DNA of 64,000 bases from Mya arenaria (lineage: Eukaryota; Mollusca; Bivalvia; Myida; Myidae). Both the position numbers and the translations under genes were made by a program. Positions 36,101-47,315 of this stretch are shown piece by piece; position 1 is the stretch's first letter, and every line of letters begins with the position of its first letter. The stretch covers positions 23,062,051 through 23,126,050 of the forward strand of contig NC_069136.1 of the NCBI RefSeq assembly GCF_026914265.1, read 5' to 3'. The notes beneath the pieces were generated by a model that worked only from the letters and a program-made list of their open reading frames with translations, searched no databases and had not been told where the DNA came from.

Positions 36101-37746
36101 ATACCGAAATGTGAAATCTTATGTGAAAGATATTGACAACATGTCATATTCAACTTTCTTTGATGTATCCTTAGGGGTGAAACAAGGAGAGCCCCTTTCC
36201 CTACTGTTATTTATTCTTTTTATCAACGATATTCGAGAGAGTTTAGATTTAGACAACCTCACTCGTAACGATATTGATAGGTTGTCATTATATATGTTAT
36301 TATTTGCTGACGATATTGCCTTATTTACTACCGATCCTCGTAGCCTCCAATTACAACTTAATTGTATAAACAATTATTCAACGTAAATGGGGATTAAAAA
36401 TTAATGTTCATAAAACAAAGGTATGCATTTTTCAAAAGAAAAAGACAAGGGCTAATTTTGTATGGTCATTTATCAGCCAGAACATAGAAATAGTTGACCG
36501 CTTTACATATCTGGGTATTAAATTTAACTACAATGGTACTTTAAATGATGCTGTTAAAATGCTTAATGAACAGGCCTTAAAGGCATATAATAATCTTTTA
36601 TCTATATTTAGCAGAGTGAAGCTAGATGTTAAGACGAAATTATTACTATTTGATTCTTTATTTGTGCCTATTATCACGTAAGGTTATGAAGTCTGGGGAA
36701 TCTATAGTTTTACTGAGGTTGACAAGCTACATCTTAAGTTCTGTAAACACATTTTGGGTGTCCGACAACAGACCTCCAACGCGGCTGTTCTGGGTGAGCT
36801 TGGCCGTTTCCCACTATCTGTTTTATGTAAAGAGAGAGCTCTTAAATTCTGGTGTAAGGTTATGAATTCCCCAAACTCTATTATAAGATCTGTGTATGAT
36901 ACGAATATTAGAGACATTGTATTCGTACATATGAATACTAAACTAAGTTGGGTTAAAGCTGTTGAACATCTACTTAATGAACTTGGGTTTAATTATATGT
37001 TCTCAAATTTTAACTACGAAAGAAATTATTTCCCATTGCTCAAACAAAGGCTACGTGATCAGTATGTTCAATCATGGTTCGATATTGTGAATTCACAGAG
37101 CAAATTAGAATATTATGTTAGGTTTAAAAAAGAATTTAAATTTGAAAAATATATCGATACCATCGACAAAGAAAATCATCGAATTGCTTTATCCAGATTC
37201 AGACTGAGTGCCCATTCCTTAGAGATTGAAACTGGAATACACAAAAACATTATTAGAGAAGATAGAAAATGTAAACTATGTATTATCAATATGGTTGAAT
37301 CAGAATATCACTTTTTATGTATTTGTCCTTTATATATGGACCTTAGAAACAAATATAACATAAACAGATCGTTTAACACGATTGAAAAATTTGCATTTAC
37401 CTTATCTAGTAATAATTCAAGGACTATCAGGAACCTAGCGAAATTTGTTTTTTTTGCCATGTCCAAACGAAACGATGTACTTGCTACCGGTGTCTCTTGA
37501 TTTGTTTAGATGTTACATACAGTAGCATTTTGATTGTATTAATATATGTATGTATCTTATATGTGTGATTGTGAGCATGTGTGAGTAACCATGTGTAGCC
37601 TAAAATTATAGTTATCAAATACTTACAGTTTGTATGCTGTTAATTTTCTCATTTCTTTTTTTTGTGGCCATCTATGTGATATTTGATGTTAATTTTGGCC
37701 AAAAGCATGTATTTGCTGATATTGCCAATAAACTGAAACTGAAACT
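33170..37746 (+). mobile_element. LINE (APE-type non-LTR retrotransposon), 5'-truncated and dead
   Basis: The apurinic-type endonuclease domain starts at the left edge with LLWNVQGLV. It shows LLLGETW (about 33,269), TGDLNARVG (about 33,646) and the SDFSDHCPVEF motif (about 33,967). The reverse transcriptase follows at about 35,700-36,390 with WTKGVIVPIYKKGDK, NPSNYRGITL, the KLYCAFIDYEKAF block, a GVKQGEPLS box and the LLFADDIALF catalytic motif. The C-terminal part includes VDRFTYLGIKF, GVRQQTSNAAVLGELGR and a CKLCxxxxxxxEYHFLCICP zinc-knuckle-like motif, ending at 37,500. The 3' tail has repeated AACTGAAACTGA. GATAAC occurs at both edges (33,164 and 37,747), a short target duplication. Damage includes a TGA at about 33,615, frame changes near 35,697 and 36,383, a TAA near 36,678, and a 0.9-kb element inserted at 34,123. 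The clade is not assigned. No ORF1 is present. Confidence 0.88.
34123..35018. mobile_element. Non-autonomous tandem-repeat element inserted in the LINE
   Basis: The ends TTATGCCCCC and GGGGGCATAA are inverted repeats, extending to ATTTATGCCCCCTT / AAGGGGGCATAAAT if the flanking AT is counted. The interior is nearly five copies of a 145-bp unit. CTTGACCTTTGACCCACTGA starts at 34,221, 34,366, 34,511, 34,656 and 34,801. A GACC/GACA tetranucleotide tract (about 34,932-34,974) and a unique tail with ATGTGCAAAACAATATACCC follow. This layout of tandem units, microsatellite and short tail resembles the bivalve pearl/HINE-type elements. I associate its end sequence with bivalve genomes from general knowledge. 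It splits the LINE frame between endonuclease and reverse transcriptase. Confidence 0.8.
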
Positions 37747-37965
37747 GATAACCTGAATGAATCACCAATTGTCGTTATAAATAGAACATGCTTTCATAGC
37801 GTGCAACTATTCATACTTATATCGGTTTATTATTTCATTCAACAGCCTTGACACAAATACTCAAAATAAATACAAGTAATTTTTACGATAGCAGTCTATT
37901 CTAGCTGGTAATCCCATGCATGTTATAAATGTATTAATAATATAATTGAAAAAATGCACTAGTAC
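37747..37965. repeat. Local tandem duplication, left unit (3' of LINE)
   Basis: TAACCTGAATGAATCACCAA through TATTCTAGCTG matches about 38,804-38,975 with point differences. It is continuous in the right unit, which shows the pre-LINE arrangement. Confidence 0.7.
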
Positions 37966-38340
37966 AAGCTAGGAGGCGTTTGATAAAGTACAATATGTTT
38001 TTACCATAATTAATATGGACCGCATCAAACTCTATTTATACCAATTAATATACATTTCCAACAAAAATTGTTTTTATGTAAAAATCCGCAAATATAAACT
38101 ATCATTATAACAATTGTTTCATTTTAAATACTATCGTCGTGCAATTCGAGACATCTAAGAAATTAACCGTGACACTTGAACTACTTATCCTTCAATTGTG
38201 TGTACATGTTTATATCATACCTTTCCATTTCTTCCATTTCGTAACTAAATTGACACTTAAGTAATTGTATGTATAAACATCAACTAGCATCTATTTTGCA
38301 ATGGGGTGTACACTAAAACAATCGCCATTAATTCATAATC

Positions 38341-38975
38341 TGCAATGCAAACTTATTGATAATGATTTTGTCATGTCTGCCAAGTTTAAATCGATAACAT
38401 TACAATTACAATTTAAGCAAATATATCCATACCATCAACACGTTTTATAAAGATTGTCTAAGTGGTATTTGTATACGTTAGTAAAATTTATCATTGTATT
38501 GATTGAAATCAAACTTAGTGTATATTATTGGCGTTTATAAATGAAATATTACTTCAAAATTTGCGTCGGGTATATATTGTATTTTGGTGAATATATTTGT
38601 ACTTATTTATGATTACTATTTCGCTTTCTATGATATTTGAACAGCGTGTTTTCATTACTTCATTCAGATGCAAATCGAAATATAGAATTAATATATACGT
38701 CCTCTTGCGTCTGCAAGAGGACACTTTTGAAGAAAAACCCGTACTGTTTCTATACCAAAAAAAATCAAAACATATTGCGACATGGAATTACCTGTTTACG
38801 TAACTAACCTGAATGATCACCAATCGGAGGATGTGCTTGTTTGTCGATAAAATAGAACATGCGTTTATGTCGTGCCTATTTATGCTTAAATGGGTCAATT
38901 ATTTTTTTCAACAGCTTTGACACAAACACTTAAAATAAATACGCGTATATTTTACAATGGTAGTCTATTCTAGCT
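38341..38975. repeat. Local tandem duplication, right unit (LINE-free)
   Basis: This is an uninterrupted relative of 32,515-33,169 plus 37,747-37,965. It reads across the LINE target as ACCTGTTTACGTAACTAACC. The short open frame at 38,597-38,803 is not conserved in the left unit. Confidence 0.7.
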
Positions 38976-38979
38976 GCTC

Positions 38980-40140
38980 GGGCACGCTGCGTTGCCGGTA
39001 GCTCGGCAAGCCTCGTTACCGGCTTACGCGCGTGCCCTCGGGTCGGATTTTTCTACCCGTACCGGAAACACATGCTATATATTTATGATCTTAAATGAGT
39101 CAAATGACCGGCATTCCAAATCCGGGACGGGATACAGATGTATCTTTCATGGGTCAAATGACCAGCAATAGAGGTCCGGCATAAGAGACCGATGTTTCTT
39201 GCATACCGGACTTGTGTTTCCGGTCATGTGACCAGTGCTGGAAAATCTCGTCTTACACCCCACATGTACGATGAGTTACGCGCAACAACGAGCCACTTCT
39301 TATCTCTTATTGTATGGTTTATGAAAAGTATATTGTGCAATTTCATTAAAGCGCAATCAAAAATATAAGTATGCAATACTTTTAACTAAAATTGAAAATC
39401 ATGACAATAGAGATATAAAATTACTGTGCTTTATGACGTCAGTAAACAACGTCGCACCGGCTTGTTGGTGGAATGTATAATAGTGCGTTTTCTACGTCAA
39501 TTTTTCCACAAATTCATAATTTTAAGTATGTAAGGAAAAATATCAATCATGTTTTCCGGTCCGGATCGAAAAATCCGACCCTCTGGCACGCTGCGTGGCC
39601 GGTAACTCGGCAAACCTCGTAACCGGCTTACGCGCGTGCCCTCGGGTCGATTTTTTTTATCTGTACCGGAAACACATGTTATATACTTATAATCTTTCAT
39701 GGGGCAAATGACCGACAATTCAGGTCCGGGATAAGAGACAGATGTATCTTTCATTGGTCAAATGACCGGCAGTCTAGGTCCGGGATGGGAGACCGATTTA
39801 TCTTAAATGAGTCAAAAAAGCTGCAATCCAGGTCCGGAATGGACACAGATGTATCCTTCATGGGTCAAACGACTGTAAATTCAGGTCCGTGAAGTTGAAC
39901 AGGTGGTTTAAATGCCTGTTAATCCAGGTCCCTGAAGGAAGACAGATGCATCGGTCAAATGCCCAGAAATCTAGGCCCGGGAGGGATACAGGTGTATTTT
40001 CCATGGGTCAAATAACCGAAATGCCATGTCCGGAGAGTTGACAGATGTTTATTTCATTGGCGGATTAAACAGATATCCTGGTGTGGCGTGGGAGACAAGT
40101 TTACCTTGCATGGATCAACTAAGTACCAAGACGCACTTGT
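38980..40140. repeat. GC-richer duplicated module plus ~61-bp minisatellite
   Basis: A module GCACGCTGCGTTGCCGGTAG ... CTTACGCGCGTGCCCTCGGG occurs at about 38,985-39,050 and again at about 39,585-39,645. Each is followed by units of the type GGTCCGGGATGGGAGACAGA, TGTATCTTTCATGGGTCAAA, TGACCGGCAAT. About seven increasingly degenerate ~60-bp units follow the second module up to about 40,140. CpG-bearing words are frequent here compared with the rest of the window. I see no coding potential. Confidence 0.7.
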
Positions 40141-40762
40141 CAGCAAATTTAACCCAAGGGCCTAATTGGAGACAGCATTAGGTTTAACAATAATGTCATC
40201 ATATGTATAAATAAATAGTTTGTGTTTAACTATAATTATAATCATATCGTGATGATTTATGTTTACATGATATATTGTTTAATAACATTTTCACTGACAT
40301 TTAATTATATATCGAGAATAATGGACAATAGTACTAAGAGTTTTTTCTGATTTGTTGATCTCCATTCGCACGTAGATACTCAATTACGTTCCTCGTTTCG
40401 ATTCCGTGAATCGTTTATCATTTTCATTTTCAGAAAACCCATTCAAGTTTGTTTACTGACATTCAATAGATCTTGGCACGTTAAATGTGTCAATGAGTGT
40501 CCCAGCTTATATGTTAAACGCAATACCCACCTGATACACCTGTACTCAAACGTTCCGATTCATCTATTTTGATCGATAATCGTTTAGCAAATGATTTATT
40601 TTTATTTTTATGTCCTTCGTATAATAAGATGATATAAAGTTTAACACAAAGAAAAAACTGTTTATATATGACCAAGACTTTTTAATGTTATTAAATGAAG
40701 GACAGTAAAGTAAGAAAGAACACATAAATAATAAATTTGGTAGTATTAGTTAACTATTTACT
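40141..40762. other. AT-rich spacer left of copy B
   Basis: No exon, repeat or structure recognised. It separates the minisatellite from the left edge of duplication copy B. Confidence 0.5.
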
Positions 40763-40985
40763 AGTCTTTAGCAAACCAAGGTGCTGATTGGCAGATTGAA
40801 GATCCACACTTCGTATCCGGATTTATCTGACTTCTGTATGAGTGAATTTATGTCTGGCATTTACTGTATGCATTCGTCGCAGTTAAGATCCAAATTAAAA
40901 TTTGTGGCATAAAATTATTTTGATTTTTCAATGTCAAGGCTGAAAAAACAACCTCCTTATTACGAAGCGTGGTTAGTAATTAAGG
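40763..40985. repeat. Left end of tandem duplication copy B
   Basis: Aligns with 1,072-1,330 (see that entry). The right limit falls at GAAGCGTGGTTAGTAATTAA. Confidence 0.7.
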
Positions 40986-41018
40986 AATGATTTGCGGGGT
41001 TGATGTCATTATCGGGGT

Positions 41019-41097
41019 ATGAACGCAATTGGGTTGGTCAATGTGTGTGGAGTCCGAAGGACTCCACGCGTACATTGACCAACCCAATTGCGTTCAT
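41019..41097. repeat. 79-bp near-perfect nested palindrome
   Basis: ATGAACGCAATTGGGTTGGT + CAATGT is followed by GTGGAGTCC, a 2-base centre and GGACTCCAC. The exact complement ACATTG + ACCAACCCAATTGCGTTCAT closes it. The outer arms are 26 bp and perfect, and the inner arms are 9-10 bp and perfect. Only 2-4 bases between the inner and outer arms are unpaired. It lies in the 1-kb segment specific to copy B and would form a long cruciform or hairpin. Confidence 0.85.
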
Positions 41098-41159
41098 AGA
41101 AACAAACACCAACAACAACACATATTCTTAAAACTATGCCTAATACAAAAACGATAAAA

Positions 41160-41665
41160 CATAAGTTTAACAACTACAACAACAACAACAACAACGCCAT
41201 CAATTTTTAAAACTAAAATTTTCTCTATAATTATCTTGGTCGGATTGTGTCCCAGACGATAGATTGGTACACCACCCTGAATGCTTGACCATATCAAGCA
41301 ACTTCGAAAAAGAACTTTCTTTAAAGCAAAGCTTTGCTGGCACTGTGGTATTCACTGCTTGCACGAAATTTAGCCGTTGAAAGCTTTGGAAATATTTTTC
41401 CGATACATCTGTCAATAGCAACACAATTCACAACAACAACCACAATGTCATCTATAACTACTACGCATACACCTTCTATAACGGTGCCAACAAGAACTGA
41501 TTCTTATGCCACATGTACAGCAACAACATCACAAAACAACAACAACACATTAAAACAACTCTATCTTTAGCAACCGCCACTGCACCTACAACTGCAGCAA
41601 AGTCGAGAACTTACAGCAATAACAACAACAACAACAAAAACGACAACAACATCAACATAATAAAC
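41160..41665. repeat. CAA-rich low-complexity region
   Basis: Dispersed runs of AAC/CAA triplets occur on the + strand, densest at 41,165-41,195, 41,430-41,445 and 41,600-41,655. The 78-codon Thr-rich frame (41,334-41,570) follows from this composition. It is not conserved in copy A, which lacks the region. Confidence 0.7.
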
Positions 41666-43535
41666 TATTCTTTATAACTAGAATTTATACACATACATAT
41701 ACATGTATATCAACAAAATATAACTGCAATACTGACAATAGCAATCTGTGACAAATGTGACTCAGTTGTAAAAAATAATTTTTTGTTAAAAAGATCATGC
41801 AATTTCTGACCTGTGAGGAATGTGATTTCATAGTACAGAATCAACCGGCTTCTATCACAAATTTCCGAGGAGCTGTGTTATATGTTCAAAATGTGTGGCA
41901 AATGAGATCTTATTTTTTTTCCAGCTGTGAAGAATAGGATGCTATTTTTCACAGGTGGGAAGAATATGATCTGGGAAAAATAAGGTTTTACAGTGCTGTC
42001 TTGACCATATATCAATAACGCATTTTCGCTCCATTTCTTTATCAGGCAAACACTGTAAGATTATAATACCCATGAGTTCACAATCGATATATTTTATTTA
42101 AATCTGTAAGCCTTGGCCTATAAACCGAGTTGTTTACAAAAGATTGCGACCAGACTCGACTGGTATTAGATATAAACATTGTGGGTAAACGTGGCCAACA
42201 TTTTGTTTTTCTGCGTATCAGTTTACATATATATATTATAGTACGTTGACCTGTGTCTTATATTTAAAGTTACTCGCTCATGGATAGTAACATGCACTTT
42301 TTTATTTACCAAATAAATTGTGGCAAATCATTAGGAGTGTTTAAACAAAACTACCAAAAGCTGGGACCCTTCAGCTGATATTTGCTCAAATATCGTCTTT
42401 GAGGACCACAATATTCAATCGCGTTACTACGTACTAACGCGAATTAAAATTAATTACGGCTGTAGTGTTGCGTGATTGGTTGATTGGCATTATCACGTGA
42501 TGTTATTAATGTATCTTTAACAGGTCAACATATCTCCAATGCTTGTCAAGTCCCGGTGGCGGTTAGAATTAGTTGGCTGTTTTCTACTTTTTTCCTGACT
42601 TTACCGGCGATGGTTTGAACCCCACTTAAACCAAAATACATTTTTTTGCTATAACTTATTCCCTTCTACAATTTCGATATCATAGAGTAAAATAATGATA
42701 AATAAGTATTTTCAGTTGCATAACCGGAAAAACTAATGTTTGGTCCAAAACATGAGCGAGTCACTTTAAAATTTAAGGTATGAGTAAACACGCTTGAAAA
42801 TAAACACAATTTTTAGGTCATGGCCGTGAAAAAGGTGGTATAAAGACCCCAGGAAAAGAACTGTCTGCGCATTCCGCTCAACGTTTATAATTCGTAAGAA
42901 GAAATTATCGAGCAACTTAAAGACACGCTCTATACTCAAGTTAGTTATTTACGATGCATCTGTATGTTTGTATTTTGTACAGGGGTTATACGGAGGAATG
43001 CTCACCTTTTGAAATTGTTTTACTTTTAAATACCGCGTGTAGTAGGAAAGTCCGACATAGGACATTCTTACGGGACATTCATAGAGAGGATCTCGTCGAG
43101 GGATCGCAATGCAATGGATACAGTTCTTTGATAATCGTTTAAAATGTATGTTCGTGTTCAGGAAGGAAAATAAAATCAATAATTAACTGCGATTTCTTTT
43201 AAAGGCATATATGCTACCGTTTTGAAGTCATTAAATACAAACAATGTGAACATTTTGGAATACAAACAGTAAAGTATTCATAATATGCATGTAAAGAACA
43301 AAGCAAGTAAGAATTATCACACGGAAGTAGAATGTTGACCCAATTTACGTGTCATAATCCCGGTGAAAAATGTCAACACTGCAGAAATTTGATAAATATT
43401 TGAATACTTAGTGTGGGAGATTTTGCAACGCACTTTTTATGTCGGGAGTGATCATTATTATCGATAAAGTAATATTAATTCAACAGTCCCAGTTGAACCT
43501 CAGAAGCAGATCAAATCAGAAATTAATGTATGGTC

Positions 43536-43781
43536 TGCTTCATCCACTTTCCGATTTTGAAAGGCTAATGCACCAGTCAATTGTAACCACGCACCCCCTC
43601 CCCCAAGTCCGGGGGTAAACCGGGGAAAATTGGCCGTGTTTTAACCTTAAAGGCGGCGAGAGAATGCGGTGGTTTTGTTTTCGCTCCGAAAATAGCGGGG
43701 AATGGGCTTGGCCTAGGTATCCCGGGGTGCGGGGGCATTTGGGGGTGGGGATTTACCAGTTGTTTGTGTTGATGAAGCATG
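43536..43781. repeat. GC-rich miniature inverted-repeat element, copy B
   Basis: Counterpart of 8,100-8,360. The left terminus TGCTTCATCCACT is intact, and the right terminus is altered to GTTGATGAAGCA. The internal GC-rich core is shortened by about 25 bp relative to copy A. Confidence 0.6.
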
Positions 43782-44510
43782 TCGTGTGGCTGATTTTGCT
43801 ATATTTCTATATTTAACATATAGGATGTATTTGAATAAACGATAGTTTTTTCTTTGTTTTGATACGAAGCATGTTATACAAAATAATTACGATCTTTGTG
43901 AAATCACTGCACACAATTATTTTAATCGTACATGTACATTTTTACTTACAGGTGAAATACATCGTTGCAGTAGACGAAAACGTTGTCTAACAAGTCCAAA
44001 AGATTATCAGTTAGCACAAGTAAGATGTTCTCGTGCAATCACATACATAGGACTTTGTGTTGTCATTTACTCAGGCGCGTTGGTTCAAGAGTCTTATCTT
44101 TGAATTTAACTAACAACAATAAATAATTATAACAATTTGGTAATTTGTTTATTTCAGGTTCGAGAATCACCTGCATGCTACTTTAATAGATTACACTTTT
44201 TCTCTTATTCTTATTTATTTATGCTGTAAAAAATATTTCTTTATGGTAGCAAATCACATGACCTTCATTATGAAGTAAACAACATGTTTCCCCTCGGCTC
44301 TACAATGTTGATTGCATCAAATTATACCTCTACTACGGATCGATGCATATCTAAGTTTGATTTAAATTTTAGATGGCGATTGAAATTTATTAGCAATTAT
44401 CATTTGGAAGTAGGATAATGCCAACTTACATTAAATTAGATAAAAAGTATTTGTTTGTTTCAATGTAACATCGCCATATCATTCGGGTTGGTTTAATTTA
44501 CAATACTTCC

Positions 44511-44877
44511 CTTAAAGCTGCAACCTGCACTCTCACAGATATGCCAATTTTACAACTTTTTTATTTTTTGTCTTGGAAAGAGCAAATTCTTGCGTAAATA
44601 TCTGCAAAACCAAAAGATTGCTGACAAAAGATCAGATCACCGGTTTCATATTTCCGTTCGAAAATTAATGTTTTATGGCCTAAACCGTTACTAACGGTTT
44701 AAGAAAAATGCATAAAACATCCATTTTTGAACTTAAATATAAAAATCTGCGACCTTATTTTTTGTCAGCAGTCTTATGTAACTGGTTTCCATGAATTTTC
44801 GCAAAAGATGGCTTATTCAAAGACAAAAAATAAAAAAGTTGTCAAAACGTTCAATCTGTGAGAGTGCAGTTTTTAAG
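44511..44877. repeat. MITE upstream of TNF B (full-length family member)
   Basis: The terminal inverted repeats CTGCACTCTCACAGAT / ATCTGTGAGAGTGCAG lie inside CTTAAA...TTTAAG ends. The halves are mutually inverted over much of their length: TTTGTCTTGG/CAAGACAAA, AGATTGCTGAC/GTCAGCAGTCTT and CCGTTACTAACGG at the centre. It is related to the truncated copies at 22,740 and 63,183. It is absent from the corresponding position in copy A. Confidence 0.75.
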
Positions 44878-45165
44878 GCCTAGTTTAAGCCATCTATACG
44901 TGACCCCCTCACTCTCAAATCGGTGTATAGTACAAAACCTCTGTGTATCTTAATCCAATTGCCTTGTGCTGTCTTATTAGATCTCTGTTCTGACTATCTG
45001 ACTACTGTGCAGTTTTTGGAGGTTTCATTATATGATTAGACCCTAAATGGTCCTGAGCCAATTAACAAATACACAGGAAATTGGCCCCTACTGTGACACC
45101 AGTGCAATAAGCAGGATATGCTAAACAGGGGAGAATCATGCTAAAAATTCCTTAAACTAGGCCTT
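44875..45165. repeat. Second MITE, adjoining the first
   Basis: Perfect 15-bp termini AAGGCCTAGTTTAAG / CTTAAACTAGGCCTT delimit a 291-bp element that directly abuts, and shares AAG with, the preceding MITE. It is absent from copy A. No coding capacity. Confidence 0.75.
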
Positions 45166-45183
45166 TCAGCTCGATTGTGGCGA

Positions 45184-45350
45184 AACCCTACAGCTTTTAT
45201 GAATACTCCCGTGTCCGTTTCCTTAACATAAACTAGTACCGGCGTCCATTTTAAAAGGCAATAAGAAAGTATCCATGGTGGGAATTAAACCCACAGCTTC
45301 TTGGGTTGGTTTGATGAAATTATACACTGTCTTACCTGGGGGAAACTCAT
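45184..45350 (-). repeat. SINE-like segment upstream of TNF B
   Basis: This ~165-bp segment is specific to copy B. On the minus strand it carries GAAGCTGTGGGTTTAATTCC followed by CACC, reminiscent of a tRNA-type B box (GGTTxxAxxCC). The sequence resumes collinearity with copy A at CTGAGAATT. A clear A box and tail are not seen, so SINE origin is only suggested. GGGGAAACTC on the + strand lies at its downstream edge. Confidence 0.35.
45339..45348 (+). promoter_or_regulatory. Possible kB-like site upstream of TNF B
   Basis: GGGGAAACTC lies about 80-90 bp upstream of the TNF B start codon and resembles Rel/NF-kB sites (GGGRNNYYCC, one mismatch). TNF ligand genes are commonly NF-kB targets. Copy A lacks the motif because it lacks this insert. 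One 10-mer can arise by chance. Confidence 0.25.
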
Positions 45351-45428
45351 TTCTGAGAATTTTCTATTGTGGGTGTGCAATAAAACATTTTTTTTACCTT
45401 TGATATATTTTTTATCTATTTCAACATA

Positions 45429-47315
45429 ATGGCATTGTCAACGATTTTAAAAGTTTTTGCATTTGTTAGCATATTATTTACTTGCATCCTGTGTATTTCA
45501 TTTGTATCAATAATAAGCGCATTGGCAAATAAAAACAGTCAGAGAACAATCAGGCATGCAACTAACATGTGTATGTCATGTGATGATTTACAAAGTTTCC
45601 CTGGGTTCCCCGCTGTTTCATCTGAAGACATCGACAGATTACGGTCTGCGAAAGACCAATCTTCTTGCTGTGCTTCAACTGACGAAATTCTGAGGATGCG
45701 AATTCAGAAGGTACATATAACCTATTATTCAAGTAATAGGAACTCGTTGACATCTCTTTTTAATTTGGCTAGAGCCTTGAAATGGATCATTCTTGAATTT
45801 TATACTCATACCATAAACCCATACCTCAACAAATAACAAGGTCTTGATCATTAATATATTATGTTAATATAAACGAATACTGGATATTCATGCTTGAGTT
45901 AAAAAAAACTATTGGGTACAGTAATAAATGCACTATCATGTTTCATATTCAATTCTGGCTGATTGCTGTACCGTTAAGCTCCGCCTACTAGGTTATCGTT
46001 CCGATATGGCAGTTAATGTACAGACAAAACAACAAAAACACACTCCAACATGTATCAATTGCTAATTCAAACCCATTCTTAGATAAACAACTGCAATTAA
46101 GTTAATAAGTTTTTTTTTTATTTTGTACATCTAGAAGATGGATGAGCAGGTTTACGAATACAACTCTGGTTTATCTGCAGGTATTGAACATTTAAACAAT
46201 CCCTTCAGTATTGTGAATGAATTAAAGGACACAAGTAAACCTGAACTCTCCGGTGTTAGCTTGTTTTGTCCGGGCGTTTCGTTTCCACAATCGTAAACCT
46301 CAAGAATGCTTTTGTTTTTTCAGAATTAATAACAGATATCTTGGGGAAAAACAACTGTGACTTAGTTCAGCTAGACGAAAACGTGCCTCGAGCAAAAGTT
46401 GTTGGCCTTGTTGACCACGTCGGGTCCTCATTTCAAACTGGTATGAATATTGCATGTAATATCGTACTCGAAAACTTACCCAATATACACAGTTTGTTTG
46501 GAAATGCACATGCATTTTTATACGGTTTGCGTATATGTGTTTTTGAGGGCCATACAAATTTACTCACGTATTGTGAAAGAAAATTCAAATCAGACAGCCG
46601 ACTGGCATATCAGTCTGCTTGGGCTTTCAGAGAAAAGGGGAAAAATAACACAAATGGTTTAATTAACTGTTGCCTATCAAACATAAATGACTTTTCAAAC
46701 AGATGAGTTTCAGCTTTGCAACACCTCCATGTTAGTCAAAGGTAGACCGGTACAATATACTATAATGCGATGTCAAAAAACGCGGCTTTTTTCTCAAATT
46801 AAAGATATACGTTTTCATTTTCTGCATTACGTACATGTACTGCTCTACAGATATGATGCACCATTATGTACTGTAAAGATAAGTTTAAAGTGAATATTTT
46901 AATTGTTATTATCACAGACCTCCGGAAAGTTCGGTGGAATAAGAACGGTGCTTCAGCAACAAATGGGGATATAACACACTTGGAAGAGGAAGGGGAGATA
47001 TTCATCAGACAGGACGGTACATACGTTGTACTGTCAAAGCTAAGGATACATCGGAATCCGTCTGCACCGTTTACGGCCAAACTTTCCCACGTTTTGTACC
47101 GATTCTCACATAAGTATGGATCGGAAACTGTTCTTTTGCAGAGAAACAGAACGTTGTGCCGCACAAGTGATGATCAATACGATAGCTTTATTTCGGCGGT
47201 TTTTCGATTTCACAAGTACGATCGCATATCCATTCACACGACACATGCGCAACATTTACAAGTCAACGACACGGAGAACTTTTTTGGAGTGTTTTATACG
47301 TATGGCATGTACTAA
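45429..47315 (+). CDS. TNF-superfamily ligand, copy B (4 exons)
   Basis: Paralogue of the gene at 9,192. Exons 45,429-45,710, 46,135-46,252, 46,324-46,440 and 46,918-47,315 have exactly the same lengths (282, 118, 117 and 398 nt) and phases as copy A, again predicting 304 residues. Residues about 9-32 form the membrane anchor. The stalk has CMSC and CC. The TNF domain begins PRAKVVGLVDH and continues DLRKVRWNKNG and EGEIFIRQDGTYVVLSKLRI. It ends ENFFGVFYTYGMY. By eye about 20 of the last 132 residues differ from copy A, mostly conservatively, with no stops. Sequon use differs: the stalk NKS and domain NLS of copy A are lost, NRT is gained and NDT is kept. Equal exon structure and intact frames argue that both copies are under selection. 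The promoter region has gained about 840 bp of mobile sequence. Confidence 0.88.

Larger units (their letters stand above)
41995..45428. other. 5' flank of TNF gene B
   Basis: Collinear with 5,565-5,640 and 7,155-9,191 of copy A. The foldback element is absent here. About 840 bp of extra sequence at 44,511-45,350 consists of two miniature elements and a SINE-like segment. No exon is recognised. Confidence 0.6.

Noticed and set aside
41334-41570. Thr-rich frame resembling a mucin segment
   Set aside because: Explained by CAA/ACA-rich composition. Absent from copy A and without signal peptide or splice context.
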